Positions 37,226-45,950 of a stretch of DNA of 64,000 bases are shown in pieces. The translations under genes were made by a program, and so were the position numbers. Each line of letters opens with the position of its first letter. Position 1 is the first letter of the stretch. The stretch is from contig NZ_WTYN01000001.1 of the NCBI RefSeq assembly GCF_009827535.1, forward strand, positions 248,001 to 312,000, in the 5' to 3' direction. The notes beneath the pieces are model-generated. The model worked only from the letters and a program-made list of their open reading frames with translations. It was not told the origin of the DNA and ran no database searches. The stretch is from Qipengyuania oceanensis (GTDB lineage: Bacteria; Pseudomonadota; Alphaproteobacteria; Sphingomonadales; Sphingomonadaceae).

Positions 37226-37672
37226 ATGGCCAGCGTGACCCATGAAGAGCAGCATTCGGGTGCCCATCTCGAGCGTCCCGACGTCCATCAGCGCGAGAAA
37301 TTCTCGATCTCCGACCTGACGTCGGAATTCGAATGCTCTGCGCGCACGCTGCGCTTCTACGAGGACGAGGGGCTGATCGCGCCGTCGCGCGTCGGCCTCA
37401 CCCGCGTCTATTCCAAGCGCGACCGTGCGCGTTTGGCTTGGATCATGCGCGCCAAGAACGTCGGCTTCAGCCTCGGCGAAATCCGCGAGATGATCGATCT
37501 CTACGATCTCGACGACGGCCGCGTCGAACAGCGCCGCTTCACGATCGAGAAGTGCAAGGAACACGTCGCCAAGCTGAAAACGCAGCGGGCCGACATCGAT
37601 TCCTCGATCAAGGAACTCTCGGCTTTCATTACGCTTGTCCAGAAACAGGCGCTGGACGCCGACAAGAACTAA
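37226..37672 (+). CDS. MerR-family transcriptional regulator
   Basis: A 148-residue protein. After a non-conserved start, the winged helix-turn-helix covers about 26-95: FSISDLTSEFECSARTLRFY, EDEGLIAPSRVGLTRVYSKR and LGEIREMIDLYD. A coiled-coil dimerisation helix follows (VEQRRFTIEKCKEHVAKLK). It lacks the cysteines of metal sensors and resembles LiuR-type regulators of branched-chain or fatty acyl-CoA degradation. It lies 21 bases upstream of an acyl-CoA dehydrogenase gene on the same strand, so it probably controls that gene and itself. Confidence 0.9.
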   Translation: MASVTHEEQHSGAHLERPDVHQREKFSISDLTSEFECSARTLRFYEDEGLIAPSRVGLTRVYSKRDRARLAWIMRAKNVGFSLGEIREMIDLYDLDDGRVEQRRFTIEKCKEHVAKLKTQRADIDSSIKELSAFITLVQKQALDADKN

Positions 37673-37693
37673 CCCCCGACCAACAGGATAATC

Positions 37694-39499
37694 ATGCCCA
37701 CCTATACCGCCCCGACGCGTGACACGCGCTTCATCGTCAACGAGATGCTCGATCTTGCCAGCTACTCCAACCTTCCGGGGTTCGAGATGGCGACACCCGA
37801 CATCACCGATGCCGTCATCAACGAAGGCGGTCGTTTCTGCTCGGAGATCCTGTTCCCGCTCAACCAGTCCGGCGACCAGCAGGGTTGCACCCGGCACGAA
37901 GACGGGACGGTGACGACGCCCGAAGGTTTCAAGCAGGCTTTCGACCAGTTTCGCGAAGCGGGCTGGGGAACGCTGGCGCAGCCCGAGGAATTCGGCGGGC
38001 AGGGCATGCCGCACGTCCTGGGTTTCGCGTTCGAGGAATTCATCTCGAGCGCCAACCAGGCTTTCGGCATGTACCCGGGTCTGACCAACGGCGCGATCTC
38101 GGCGCTGATTGCCAAGGGCAGCCAGGAGCAGAAAGAGAAATATCTGCCGAAGATGGTGTCGAACGAATGGACCGGCACGATGAACCTGACCGAGCCGCAT
38201 TGCGGCACGGACCTGGGCCTCATCCGCACCAAGGCGGAACCGCAGGCAGACGGCAGCTATGCCATCACCGGCACCAAGATCTTCATCTCGGCCGGTGAGC
38301 ACGACATGGCGGACAACATCATCCACCTGGTGCTCGCGAAGACACCAGGCGCGCCCGACAGCACGAAGGGCATCTCGCTGTTCGTGGTGCCGAAGTTCCT
38401 CGTCAACGATGACGGCTCGCTGGGCGAGCGCAATGGCGTCGTATGTGGTTCGATCGAGCACAAGATGGGCATCCACGGCAATGCAACTTGCCTCCTCAAT
38501 TACGACGAGGCGAAGGGCTGGCTCGTGGGCGAGGAGAACAAGGGCCTCGCCGCCATGTTCATCATGATGAACGCGGCGCGCCTCGGCGTCGGCATCCAGG
38601 GATTGAGCCAGGCCGAAGTCGCATACCAGAACGGTGTCGCCTATGCGCTCGACCGCCGCCAGGGCCGCGCGTTGACCGGCCCGGCCGAGCCCGACGCCAA
38701 GGCTGACCCGATCTTCGTCCATCCGGACGTGCGCCGGATGCTGATGGACGCCAAGGCCTTCACCGAGGGCATGCGCGCACTGACGCTGTGGGGCGCCCTG
38801 CTGGTTGACCTGACGCATAAGGCCGCGACGGAGGAAGATCGCGCCGAAGCCGATGCGATGATCGGCCTGCTGACCCCGGTCATCAAGGGCTATGGCACCG
38901 ACAAGGGCTACGAGATCGCGACAAACATGCAGCAGGTCTACGGCGGCCACGGCTACATCGAGGAATGGGGCATGAGCCAGTATGTCCGCGATGCCCGGAT
39001 CGCCCAGATCTACGAAGGGACCAATGGTATCCAGGCGATGGACCTGTGCGGTCGCAAGCTCGCCCAGAGTGGCGGTGCGGCGATCCAGGCCTTCTTCAAG
39101 ATGGCAGGCGAGGACATCGCCACGGCCAGGGAAATCGAGGGCCTCGCCGACATGGCCGAACAACTCGAGAAGGCGGTCGGCCAGCAGCAGGCAGCGACCA
39201 TGTGGTTCATGCAGAATGCGATGCAGAACCCGAACGATCTGGGCGCCGGTGCGCATCACTACATGCACATCATGGGCATCGTCACGCTCGGCCTGATGTG
39301 GCTACGCATGGCGAAGGTTGCCACGAACCGTCTCGGCGATGCGGGTGACGACAAGCCGTTCTACGAACAGAAGCTCGCGACTGCGCGTTACTACATGGAC
39401 CGCTACCTGCCCGATGCCGGTGCACTGCGCCGCAAGATCGAAAGCGGAAGCGCATCGATGATGGCGCTGGGCGAAGAAGCTTTCGCCACCGCCGCCTGA
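37694..39499 (+). CDS. Acyl-CoA dehydrogenase of the DmdC (3-methylmercaptopropionyl-CoA dehydrogenase-like) family
   Basis: A 601-residue flavoprotein, longer than the 380-residue classical acyl-CoA dehydrogenases. It has the DmdC N terminus (TAPTRDTRFIVNEMLDL), the flavin/substrate regions GTMNLTEPHCGTDLG and GTKIFISAGEHDMADNI, the catalytic region YGGHGYIEEWGMSQYVRDAR with IYEGTNGIQAMDLCGRKL, and the extra C-terminal domain. DmdC enzymes oxidise 3-methylmercaptopropionyl-CoA from DMSP breakdown, but many homologues act on ordinary medium- or long-chain acyl-CoAs. No DmdB or DmdD is beside it, so DMSP use is not implied. A strong terminator follows. Confidence 0.92.
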   Translation: MPTYTAPTRDTRFIVNEMLDLASYSNLPGFEMATPDITDAVINEGGRFCSEILFPLNQSGDQQGCTRHEDGTVTTPEGFKQAFDQFREAGWGTLAQPEEFGGQGMPHVLGFAFEEFISSANQAFGMYPGLTNGAISALIAKGSQEQKEKYLPKMVSNEWTGTMNLTEPHCGTDLGLIRTKAEPQADGSYAITGTKIFISAGEHDMADNIIHLVLAKTPGAPDSTKGISLFVVPKFLVNDDGSLGERNGVVCGSIEHKMGIHGNATCLLNYDEAKGWLVGEENKGLAAMFIMMNAARLGVGIQGLSQAEVAYQNGVAYALDRRQGRALTGPAEPDAKADPIFVHPDVRRMLMDAKAFTEGMRALTLWGALLVDLTHKAATEEDRAEADAMIGLLTPVIKGYGTDKGYEIATNMQQVYGGHGYIEEWGMSQYVRDARIAQIYEGTNGIQAMDLCGRKLAQSGGAAIQAFFKMAGEDIATAREIEGLADMAEQLEKAVGQQQAATMWFMQNAMQNPNDLGAGAHHYMHIMGIVTLGLMWLRMAKVATNRLGDAGDDKPFYEQKLATARYYMDRYLPDAGALRRKIESGSASMMALGEEAFATAA

Positions 39500-39520
39500 T
39501 CGCAACGTCAGTATCTTGAG

Positions 39521-39549
39521 AGGCCTGGGCGGAAGCGTCCGGGCCTTTT
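39521..39549 (+). terminator. Rho-independent terminator after the DmdC-like gene
   Basis: AGGCCTGGGCG at 39521-39531 pairs along 11 positions (two G-T) with CGTCCGGGCCT at 39536-39546 around a GAAG loop and is followed by TTT. It lies between two converging genes and should terminate the plus-strand one; a T-poor reverse side makes it weaker for the other. Confidence 0.85.
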
Positions 39550-39553
39550 CGAT

Positions 39554-40249
39554 TCAGTCCAGTATCTCGTCGAATAACGAATGCATCGCCGCCCAGCTCT
39601 GACGGTCGGCGCTGGCGTCGTAGACGCTCGGTCCGCCCGAAGGTGGCGGGTTGGGATTGGTGAATCCGTGCGGCACTCCCGAGTAGCTATGGAAGTGCCA
39701 GTCAGCACCTGCCCGGTCCATCTCTTCCCAGAAGGCGAGGACCTGCTCGCGCGGAACGAGGCTGTCGGCATCGCCGTGGCAGACGAGGATCCGCGCCTTG
39801 ACCGCACCGTTCTCTGCCTGTCTGCCCGTTTCCAGAAGCCCGTGAAAACTCGTCACGGCGAGAAGCTCGGCTCCGTCGCGTGCCAAGTCCAGCACCGCTT
39901 GTCCGCCCATGCAGAAGCCGATCGCGAGCATCGGAATATCGCCGGATAGTTCGCGCAGGGCATCGAGGCCCGATCGCAATCGCACAAGCCACGCGTCGAC
40001 ATCGTCGCGCAGTTCGTTCGCCCAGGCAAAGGCATGGGCGATGTTGCCCGGCTGTTTGCCGTAGAAGTCGCAGATCATCGCCAGATAGCCTGCATCGGCC
40101 AGTGACTGCGCTTTGGCCTCGACCGCAGGAGTCGGATTCATGATCGTCGGAAAGACCGCGACGGCGGCGCGCGGCGAGCCCGCGGGACGGTAGATCTGCC
40201 CGTCCAGATCTGTCTCGCCATCGCGATAGGTAATCGTTTCGCCCGTCAT
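39554..40249 (-). CDS. Dienelactone hydrolase family protein
   Basis: A 231-residue cytoplasmic alpha/beta hydrolase. The nucleophile elbow is GFCMGGQAV with Cys as nucleophile, typical of dienelactone hydrolases, followed by CHGDADSLVP (Asp) and SYSGVPHGFTNPNP (His). The substrate is unknown; no aromatic degradation genes are nearby. The ATG at 40249 overlaps the stop of the upstream flavin oxidoreductase by four bases, making it the last gene of an overlapping chain that starts with the MFS transporter. Confidence 0.9.
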   Translation of the reverse strand: MTGETITYRDGETDLDGQIYRPAGSPRAAVAVFPTIMNPTPAVEAKAQSLADAGYLAMICDFYGKQPGNIAHAFAWANELRDDVDAWLVRLRSGLDALRELSGDIPMLAIGFCMGGQAVLDLARDGAELLAVTSFHGLLETGRQAENGAVKARILVCHGDADSLVPREQVLAFWEEMDRAGADWHFHSYSGVPHGFTNPNPPPSGGPSVYDASADRQSWAAMHSLFDEILD

Positions 40250-41403
40250 GCAAAAAGTCTCCGCAAACTCGACAGCGCCAGATTGGTCTCGTCCCAATCC
40301 ACGCTTTCATTGTCGATGCCGTGACCCCAGTCGTCGTTGGGGCCGAGGTACTGGACGATCACGCCATCGGGCCGGGAAATGACGCTCATGGCATCGTAAT
40401 ACAGCGCGTAATGCGCTTCGGGTTGCGGGAGCAGCCAGTTGATCTGGCCACGCACCGGAACGAGGCTGTCATCGCCCCACATCGCCCTGGCGCCATATCC
40501 CATGCAATTGACGATCACCGCTTCCGGCAAGGCGAGCACCTCGGCCCGGTCGGCGAATTCCCGCCGCACCATGCGTCCGCCGCGAAGCAGGAACTGCCGG
40601 GCAAGCCGGTCCGTGTAGCGCGCCACGTTGAACGTCATCACCGGGCCGCTGCGCACATCCTCGTCGCCGAAAGGATTGTTCGTGCCGTCGAGCGTGGTCC
40701 AGCGCGGCCCGATTACGTCGAGTTGCCGGTCGAGAGCTAGATAGGACCGCGAGGGCCGGGTGCGCGGGTTCGACCCTCCGGGCAGATTATACTGCGTGAC
40801 GTACTCGACCGGATCGTCCGCCAGGCCGACCATCTGCTGGTGTCGGGCATACGAGCGTTCTGCCCAGCCTTTCCAGCGTTCGACGAAAGCGGCATCGGTA
40901 TTGTCGGCAAGGGCCACGCGGCTGCTCGGCGACCACACGCCGGTAGCGCGCGCAGAGCGTGTCTCTGCCGGAAAATCGTTCGCGTAAATGGTGACCCTTG
41001 TGCCGGATTCGACCAGTCGCAGTGCAGTCGTCAGACCGATCACCCCTGCGCCAATGACTGCAAATTCGTCTCCGCCGCCCGAGCGGGCAAGTGCGCTTGC
41101 CTCTTCGGCGCACCCCCAACTGAGCGACCAGCCCGATCCGCCGTGTCCGTAATTGTGGACGACCGTCTTCGCGCCGAACCTTTCCACCTCGAGCCGCGGG
41201 CCAGCAGCGCGGAATGGGCGCAGGCACACGGTCACCTTCATCAGGTGCTCGCGGTCGGCCAGTATCGGCGCAATCTTCGGGCGGGCGACCGGGACAATCG
41301 GCGCGAGCGCCGTGCTGCGCACGCATCCGGCCAGCGCGAGCGCGCCACCCGCGACCACGAAGTCGCGGCGGCTGAGGGATTGTGCGGCGGCCCGCGAGAG
41401 CAT
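40246..41403 (-). CDS. D-amino-acid-oxidase-like FAD oxidoreductase with circularly permuted motif order, Tat-exported lipoprotein signal
   Basis: A 385-residue protein. The N terminus has a twin-arginine and lipobox signal (SLSRRDFVVAGGALALAGC, Cys27). Residues 56-105 then carry what is normally the C-terminal part of D-amino-acid oxidases: VTVCLRPFRAAGPRLEVE and VVHNYGHGGSGWSLSWGCA. The FAD-binding Rossmann motif, normally at the very N terminus, follows only at 115-140 (VIGAGVIGLTTALRLVESG). The remaining DAAO landmarks (SPSSR at about 158, VIVNCMGYGARAM, VPVRGQINWLL) keep their usual order and the protein ends just before where the GxRP segment would follow. It is coupled to cysK (one-base overlap) and to the hydrolase downstream. 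The substrate is unknown. Confidence 0.85.
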   Translation of the reverse strand: MLSRAAAQSLSRRDFVVAGGALALAGCVRSTALAPIVPVARPKIAPILADREHLMKVTVCLRPFRAAGPRLEVERFGAKTVVHNYGHGGSGWSLSWGCAEEASALARSGGGDEFAVIGAGVIGLTTALRLVESGTRVTIYANDFPAETRSARATGVWSPSSRVALADNTDAAFVERWKGWAERSYARHQQMVGLADDPVEYVTQYNLPGGSNPRTRPSRSYLALDRQLDVIGPRWTTLDGTNNPFGDEDVRSGPVMTFNVARYTDRLARQFLLRGGRMVRREFADRAEVLALPEAVIVNCMGYGARAMWGDDSLVPVRGQINWLLPQPEAHYALYYDAMSVISRPDGVIVQYLGPNDDWGHGIDNESVDWDETNLALSSLRRLFA

Positions 41404-42320
41404 TATTCCGGCAGGAAGTCCGGCACCGACAGATACCGTTCGCCGGTGTCGTAGTTGAAACCCATGATCCGCGTTCCCGCGGCAAGGTCGGGCAGCTTCT
41501 TGGCGATCGCCGCCAGCGTTGCCCCGCTGGAAATGCCGACCAGAAGGCCTTCCTCGGCAGCCGAGCGACGGGCCATTTCCTTGGCGTCTTCCGGGTCGAC
41601 CTGGATCGCCCCGTCGATCGACTGGGTGTGCAGGTTCTCCGGGATGAAGCCCGCGCCGATGCCCTGGATCGGATGGGGACCGGGTTGTCCGCCGGAAATG
41701 ACCGGAGACAGCGAGGGTTCGACTGCATAGGCCTTCATGTCGGGCCAGGTCTTCTTCAGCTCTTCCGCGCAACCGGTCAGGTGGCCGCCGGTGCCGACGC
41801 CCGTAATCATGGCGTCGATCGGGCTGTCCGCGAAGTCCTTGAGGATTTCCTGTGCGGTGGTGCGCGCGTGGACCGCGACATTGGCCGGGTTCTCGAACTG
41901 CTGCGGCATCCAGGCGTTTTCCATCTGGTCGACGAGCTCCTGCGCGCGGGCGAGCGCGCCGTTCATGCCCTTTTCCTTGGGCGTCAGGTCGAAGCTCGCG
42001 CCATAGGCTAGCATCAGGCGACGCCGTTCGAGCGACATCGATTCGGGCATTACGAGGACGAGCTTGTAGCCCTTGACCGCCGCGACCATGGCAAGGCCGA
42101 TGCCGGTATTGCCGCTGGTCGGTTCGACGATGGTGCCGCCCGGTTTCAGGTGGCCGTCACGCTCTGCGGCCTCGACCATCGCCAGGGCGATCCGGTCCTT
42201 GATCGAACCGCCTGGATTGACCCGCTCGCTCTTGATCCAGACCTCGTGGTCGGGAAACAGCCGCGACAGGCGGATGTGCGGGGTGTTGCCGATGGTTTCG
42301 AGAACGTTGGCGGCTTTCAT
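41403..42320 (-). CDS. cysK: Cysteine synthase A (O-acetylserine sulfhydrylase)
   Basis: A 305-residue PLP enzyme of normal length. The PLP lysine is in [16 protein letters not shown], followed by the substrate loop [16 protein letters not shown], the phosphate-binding glycines [15 protein letters not shown] and, near the end, [14 protein letters not shown]. It makes cysteine from O-acetylserine and sulfide. Start ATG 42320 overlaps the MFS stop by four bases. The gene sits between a transporter and a DAAO-like oxidoreductase in a chain of overlapping genes. Confidence 0.96.
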   Translation of the reverse strand: MKAANVLETIGNTPHIRLSRLFPDHEVWIKSERVNPGGSIKDRIALAMVEAAERDGHLKPGGTIVEPTSGNTGIGLAMVAAVKGYKLVLVMPESMSLERRRLMLAYGASFDLTPKEKGMNGALARAQELVDQMENAWMPQQFENPANVAVHARTTAQEILKDFADSPIDAMITGVGTGGHLTGCAEELKKTWPDMKAYAVEPSLSPVISGGQPGPHPIQGIGAGFIPENLHTQSIDGAIQVDPEDAKEMARRSAAEEGLLVGISSGATLAAIAKKLPDLAAGTRIMGFNYDTGERYLSVPDFLPE

Positions 42321-43630
42321 GGGATATTCTCCTCGAGTGTCTGCTCCGGAGTCTCTTCGTCGAGGGACTCGGGCGGGTCGAATGTCTTGGTCGTGCGTAG
42401 CACGGGGAACAGCCGGCTCCATAGGCCGACCGTCAGGATGGCACCCGCGCCACCGGTGACGACTGCCGCGACCGGGCCGATCAGGAAGGCAAGCGTGCCG
42501 CTGAAGAAATCGCCGAATTCATTGGATGCGGAGATGGTCAGCAACGACACTGCGGAGACACGGCCGCGCTTTTCGTCCGGCGTATGCAGCTGGATCAGCG
42601 ACTGGCGGATGTAAACGCTGAACATGTCGGCCGCGCCCACGATGAAAAGCATGGCGAGGCTGAGCGGCATCGAGGTCGAGACGCCGAAGACGATCGTCGC
42701 GAGGCCGAATACCGCCACCGACCAGAGCATCTTTGGGCCGACCTGGGTTTTCAGCGGACGGAAGCTGAAAAACAGTGCGGTCAGCGCCGCGCCCACCGCA
42801 GGGGCCATGGCCAGCTGGGCGAGCCCCGTTTCGCCGACTTCCAGAATGTCGCGTGCGTAGACCGGGAACAGGGCAGTCGCACCTGCGAGAAACACGGCGA
42901 ACAGATCAAGTGTGATCGCGCCGAGCACCATCTTGTTCTGGACGACGTACTGAAGCCCATCGACCATCTGCCGGATCGGGTGCTCGTTCGCCGGTCTTGC
43001 CGGCTGCGGCACCTTGCCGATCATCGAAAGGCACAGGATCGCGATCACGAAGAGTCCCGACGCGGCGACGTAGGGCAGGGCAGGGACGATCGCGTGGAGA
43101 TAGCCGCCGACCGCAGGCCCGACGATCATGCCGACCTGCCAGCTGATGCTCGACAGGGCGATGGCATTGGGCAGGATGGCCTTGGGTACCAGGTTCGGGG
43201 CAAGAGCCGACAGGGCCGGTCCGTTGAAGGCTCGCACCACGCCGAGCGCGATTGCGACACCGTAGATCCAGGGAATCGTGAGTTGCTGGGACCAGGTCAG
43301 CCACGCGAGCGTCGCGGCGCAGGCCAGCTGTACCAGGATCGTCAGCCGCGCGACATTGCGACGATCGAAATTGTCCGCGACCCATCCCGAAAAGGGGGTC
43401 AGCACGAACAGCGGCAGAAACTGCAGCAGCCCGATCAGCGCGAGTTGGCCGGAGGCTTCCCCCACGCTCATCCCGCCGTCGCGCGCGAGGTTGTACACCT
43501 GCCAGCCGATGATCAGCATCATCGCGTACTGCCCCAGCGTCATCGACAGGCGGGCGACCCAGTATGCGCGGAAGTTCGCGATCCGGAGCGGTGAAGTCTC
43601 TGCTGGCTGGGATAGGGTCTCGGCGCTCAC
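42317..43630 (-). CDS. MFS transporter (EntS/enterobactin-exporter-like)
   Basis: A polytopic membrane protein of about 437 residues with twelve predicted helices. The MFS signature between helices 2 and 3 is [19 protein letters not shown], and the central loop lies around [15 protein letters not shown]. The layout resembles EntS/YbdA-type exporters (MFS_3). GTG at 43630 is used; a TTG at 43669 would add 13 residues and there is no clear ribosome binding site for either. It overlaps cysK by four bases, which hints at export or uptake linked to sulfur or amino-acid metabolism. Confidence 0.85.
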   Translation of the reverse strand: MSAETLSQPAETSPLRIANFRAYWVARLSMTLGQYAMMLIIGWQVYNLARDGGMSVGEASGQLALIGLLQFLPLFVLTPFSGWVADNFDRRNVARLTILVQLACAATLAWLTWSQQLTIPWIYGVAIALGVVRAFNGPALSALAPNLVPKAILPNAIALSSISWQVGMIVGPAVGGYLHAIVPALPYVAASGLFVIAILCLSMIGKVPQPARPANEHPIRQMVDGLQYVVQNKMVLGAITLDLFAVFLAGATALFPVYARDILEVGETGLAQLAMAPAVGAALTALFFSFRPLKTQVGPKMLWSVAVFGLATIVFGVSTSMPLSLAMLFIVGAADMFSVYIRQSLIQLHTPDEKRGRVSAVSLLTISASNEFGDFFSGTLAFLIGPVAAVVTGGAGAILTVGLWSRLFPVLRTTKTFDPPESLDEETPEQTLEENIP

Positions 43631-43698
43631 CCGCACGCCATGGCAGGCAGCGTCACCACTGCCAAGCAATCAGTGCTTTACGGGTGCGATCCCGACTT

Positions 43699-44040
43699 TC
43701 AGCGGCTCTTGCGCAGCCGCGGGTTCGGCTGGATCTCGTCGATCATCGCCATGAAGTCGTCGACCCGGATGATCCGTTCGAACTGGAAGCCGGCACGTTC
43801 CTCGCGCTGCCAGATCACGTAGGCCTCGATCCGGCCGACTACGGGCAGTCGAATGAGGACCCGATCGCCGCGCGAAAGTTTGCCGGTCGCATCGTCGATC
43901 ATGAAGCCGTGCGCCGAGATATTCGCGATATGCAACTGTATATCGCCCTGAGCGTGATGCTCGGCGATAACCGGGTAATGCACCGGATGACGCGCTGCGC
44001 GGCGCATATCGGTGACGCTCAGTTGTGCTCCGACACCCAC
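43699..44040 (-). CDS. PilZ-domain protein
   Basis: A 113-residue protein consisting of one PilZ domain, a cyclic di-GMP receptor. The RxxxR motif is RRAARHPV (residues 13-20) and the second motif is NISAHGFMIDD, close to the (D/N)-x-S-x2-G consensus, so binding is plausible. The GTG at 44040 is preceded by AAGGGAG. It lies between tyrS and the MFS gene on the same strand. A cyclic di-GMP phosphodiesterase candidate exists at 9-11 kb in this window, but no direct link is visible. Confidence 0.88.
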   Translation of the reverse strand: MGVGAQLSVTDMRRAARHPVHYPVIAEHHAQGDIQLHIANISAHGFMIDDATGKLSRGDRVLIRLPVVGRIEAYVIWQREERAGFQFERIIRVDDFMAMIDEIQPNPRLRKSR

Positions 44041-44154
44041 GGTCGACGACTCCCTTTTTCTTTGACGGGGCCGTCCACCCCGTGTGCTGGGAGCCGTATA
44101 TGCCCGGCAATGCCTGCTATTTGGTAAAGCGGCAGGTCACATTTGCGTAAGAGA

Positions 44155-45363
44155 TCAGGGTGTCAGGATCGCGTGCCGCTTCTTGCCGAGGCTGAGGCGG
44201 CCCGCCGTCGCCAACGCCTGAATGTCGGCCACCGTCTCGCCGTCCAGCTTGACCGCGCCTTCGGCGATCTTGCGCTTGGCCTCGCCATTGGACTTGGTGA
44301 AGCCCAGCGCGGTGAGCGCCGCCATCACCGTCATCCCGTCCTCGATCTCGAGGCTCGGCAAGTCTTCGCCCGCACCGCCGGAGAAAGTCTCGGCAGCCGT
44401 CGTTGCGGCCTTGTCTGCCGCATCGCGTCCGCGGACCATCGCGGTGACCTCGTTGGCGAGGACCGTCTTCGCCTCGTTGATCTCCGCCCCTTCGAGGGCT
44501 TCAAGTCGCGCGATCTCTTCGAGCGGCAGATCGGTGAACAGGCGCAGGAAGCGGCCAACGTCGCGGTCGTCCGTGTTGCGCCAGTATTGCCAGAAATCGT
44601 AAGCCGGCAGCATGTCTTCGTTGAGCCAAATCGCCCCGTCGACGGACTTGCCCATCTTCGATCCATCGGCGCGGGTGATCAGCGGCGCGGTCACGCCGTA
44701 GAGTTCGGCCCCGTCCATCCTGCGCCCCAGTTCGATGCCGTTGACGATGTTGCCCCACTGGTCGCTGCCGCCCAGTTGCAGCCTCACTCCATGGTCACGC
44801 GACAGCTTCACGTAGTCGTAAGCCTGCATGATCATGTAGTTGAATTCGAGGAAGGTCAGAGGCTGTTCGCGGTCGAGCCGAAGTTTGACCGAATCGAAGG
44901 TCAGCATCCGGTTGATCGTGAAATGCGGGCCGACGTCGCGCAGCAGTTCGATGTAACCGAGCTTGCTCAGCCAATCGTCGTTGTTGATCAGCAGCGCCCC
45001 GGTTTCGCTGTCGTCGAAACGCAGGATCTTCTCGAAGCTGCCCTGGATCGAGGCGATGTTGCTGGCAAGCTTCTCGTCGGTCAGCATGGTGCGCGTCTCG
45101 TCCTTGCCCGACGGATCGCCGACCTTCGCCGTGCCGCCGCCGAGGATGACGATCGGGCGGTGGCCGGCCTGCTGCACACGCTTGAGCAGCATGATCGAGG
45201 CGAGATTGCCGACGTGGAGCGAAGCCGCGGTCGGATCGAATCCGACATACGCAGTGACCACTTCGTCGCAAGCCAGCTTGTCCAGCCCGGCCGCGTCGGT
45301 CACCTGATGGATGTGGCCGCGCTCTTCCAGCAGCCGCAGCAAATCTGATTCGTAGGTCGTCAT
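44155..45363 (-). CDS. tyrS: Tyrosyl-tRNA synthetase
   Basis: A 402-residue class I synthetase. The HIGH-type motif is ASLHVGNLASIMLLKR, the tyrosine and ATP pocket includes FLEFNYMIMQAYDYV and LQLGGSDQWGNIVNGIEL, and the KMSKS-type motif is DGSKMGKSVDGAIWL. A C-terminal S4 RNA-binding domain covers about 340-400. The ATG at 45363 gives MTTYESDLLRLLEERGHIHQ, the family-typical start. Confidence 0.97.
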   Translation of the reverse strand: MTTYESDLLRLLEERGHIHQVTDAAGLDKLACDEVVTAYVGFDPTAASLHVGNLASIMLLKRVQQAGHRPIVILGGGTAKVGDPSGKDETRTMLTDEKLASNIASIQGSFEKILRFDDSETGALLINNDDWLSKLGYIELLRDVGPHFTINRMLTFDSVKLRLDREQPLTFLEFNYMIMQAYDYVKLSRDHGVRLQLGGSDQWGNIVNGIELGRRMDGAELYGVTAPLITRADGSKMGKSVDGAIWLNEDMLPAYDFWQYWRNTDDRDVGRFLRLFTDLPLEEIARLEALEGAEINEAKTVLANEVTAMVRGRDAADKAATTAAETFSGGAGEDLPSLEIEDGMTVMAALTALGFTKSNGEAKRKIAEGAVKLDGETVADIQALATAGRLSLGKKRHAILTP

Positions 45364-45407
45364 CGGTCCTCTCGTGCGGGGGCCGCGCCTAGCATGGGGA
45401 TACGTCG

Positions 45408-45950
45408 TTGCAAACGCACCAACTGACTTGCCACCCGGCAACGCCTCCGCTCGCGGTCCGCAGCGTGGAGGCCCGGGTACTCTCGATTACCGACAACTGG
45501 TTCCGCGTTCGCTGGCGTGTAGACGGCGTCGGAAAGCTGGTCATACCGTCCTTCGCCGGGAAGGGCCGCCAGGACGAATTGTGGAAGACCACCTGCTTTG
45601 AACTGTTCCTGCAGCCCAGGGGCGGCACGGCCTATTGCGAATTCAATCTGAGCCCATCGGAGCGGTGGGCGGCCTATGACTTCACCGGTTATCGCGAGGG
45701 AATGAGCGAGCGGGAGTTTCGCCGCGAACCCGATTGCACCATGCGTGTCGGCCAGGCGATCGCGATTTTCGACGCAGCACTCCCACGCGCGCAGGTCCCT
45801 GATGGCAAGTGCGCCGTCGGCCTTGCAGCGGTGATCGAGGAAGAAGGCGGGCACCTGAGCTACTGGGCGCTCGAGCATTCGGGCGACCGGCCCGATTTCC
45901 ACGACGCGTCTTGCTTCACCGCCAAGGTTGGTGCACCCACGCCGGCATGA
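45408..45950 (+). CDS. DOMON-like domain protein
   Basis: A 180-residue protein without signal peptide. Beta-rich sequence such as DNWFRVRWRVDGVGKLVIP, ELWKTTCFELFLQP and YCEFNLSPSERWAAYDF, together with the closing WALEHSGDRPDFHDASCF, matches the DOMON-like (type 9 carbohydrate-binding-like) family found in sphingomonads and cyanobacteria. The only usable start is a TTG at 45408. The stop overlaps the ATG of the NamZ-like gene (ATGA), so the two are coupled, which hints at a sugar-binding role, though the ligand is unknown. Confidence 0.8.
   Translation: MQTHQLTCHPATPPLAVRSVEARVLSITDNWFRVRWRVDGVGKLVIPSFAGKGRQDELWKTTCFELFLQPRGGTAYCEFNLSPSERWAAYDFTGYREGMSEREFRREPDCTMRVGQAIAIFDAALPRAQVPDGKCAVGLAAVIEEEGGHLSYWALEHSGDRPDFHDASCFTAKVGAPTPA

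Noticed and set aside
36821-39268. 815-residue open frame on the minus strand opposite the DmdC-like gene
   Set aside because: It is the antisense shadow of a high-G+C gene: long, Arg/His/Leu-rich, without any recognisable domain, and it also covers hisI and the MerR gene.
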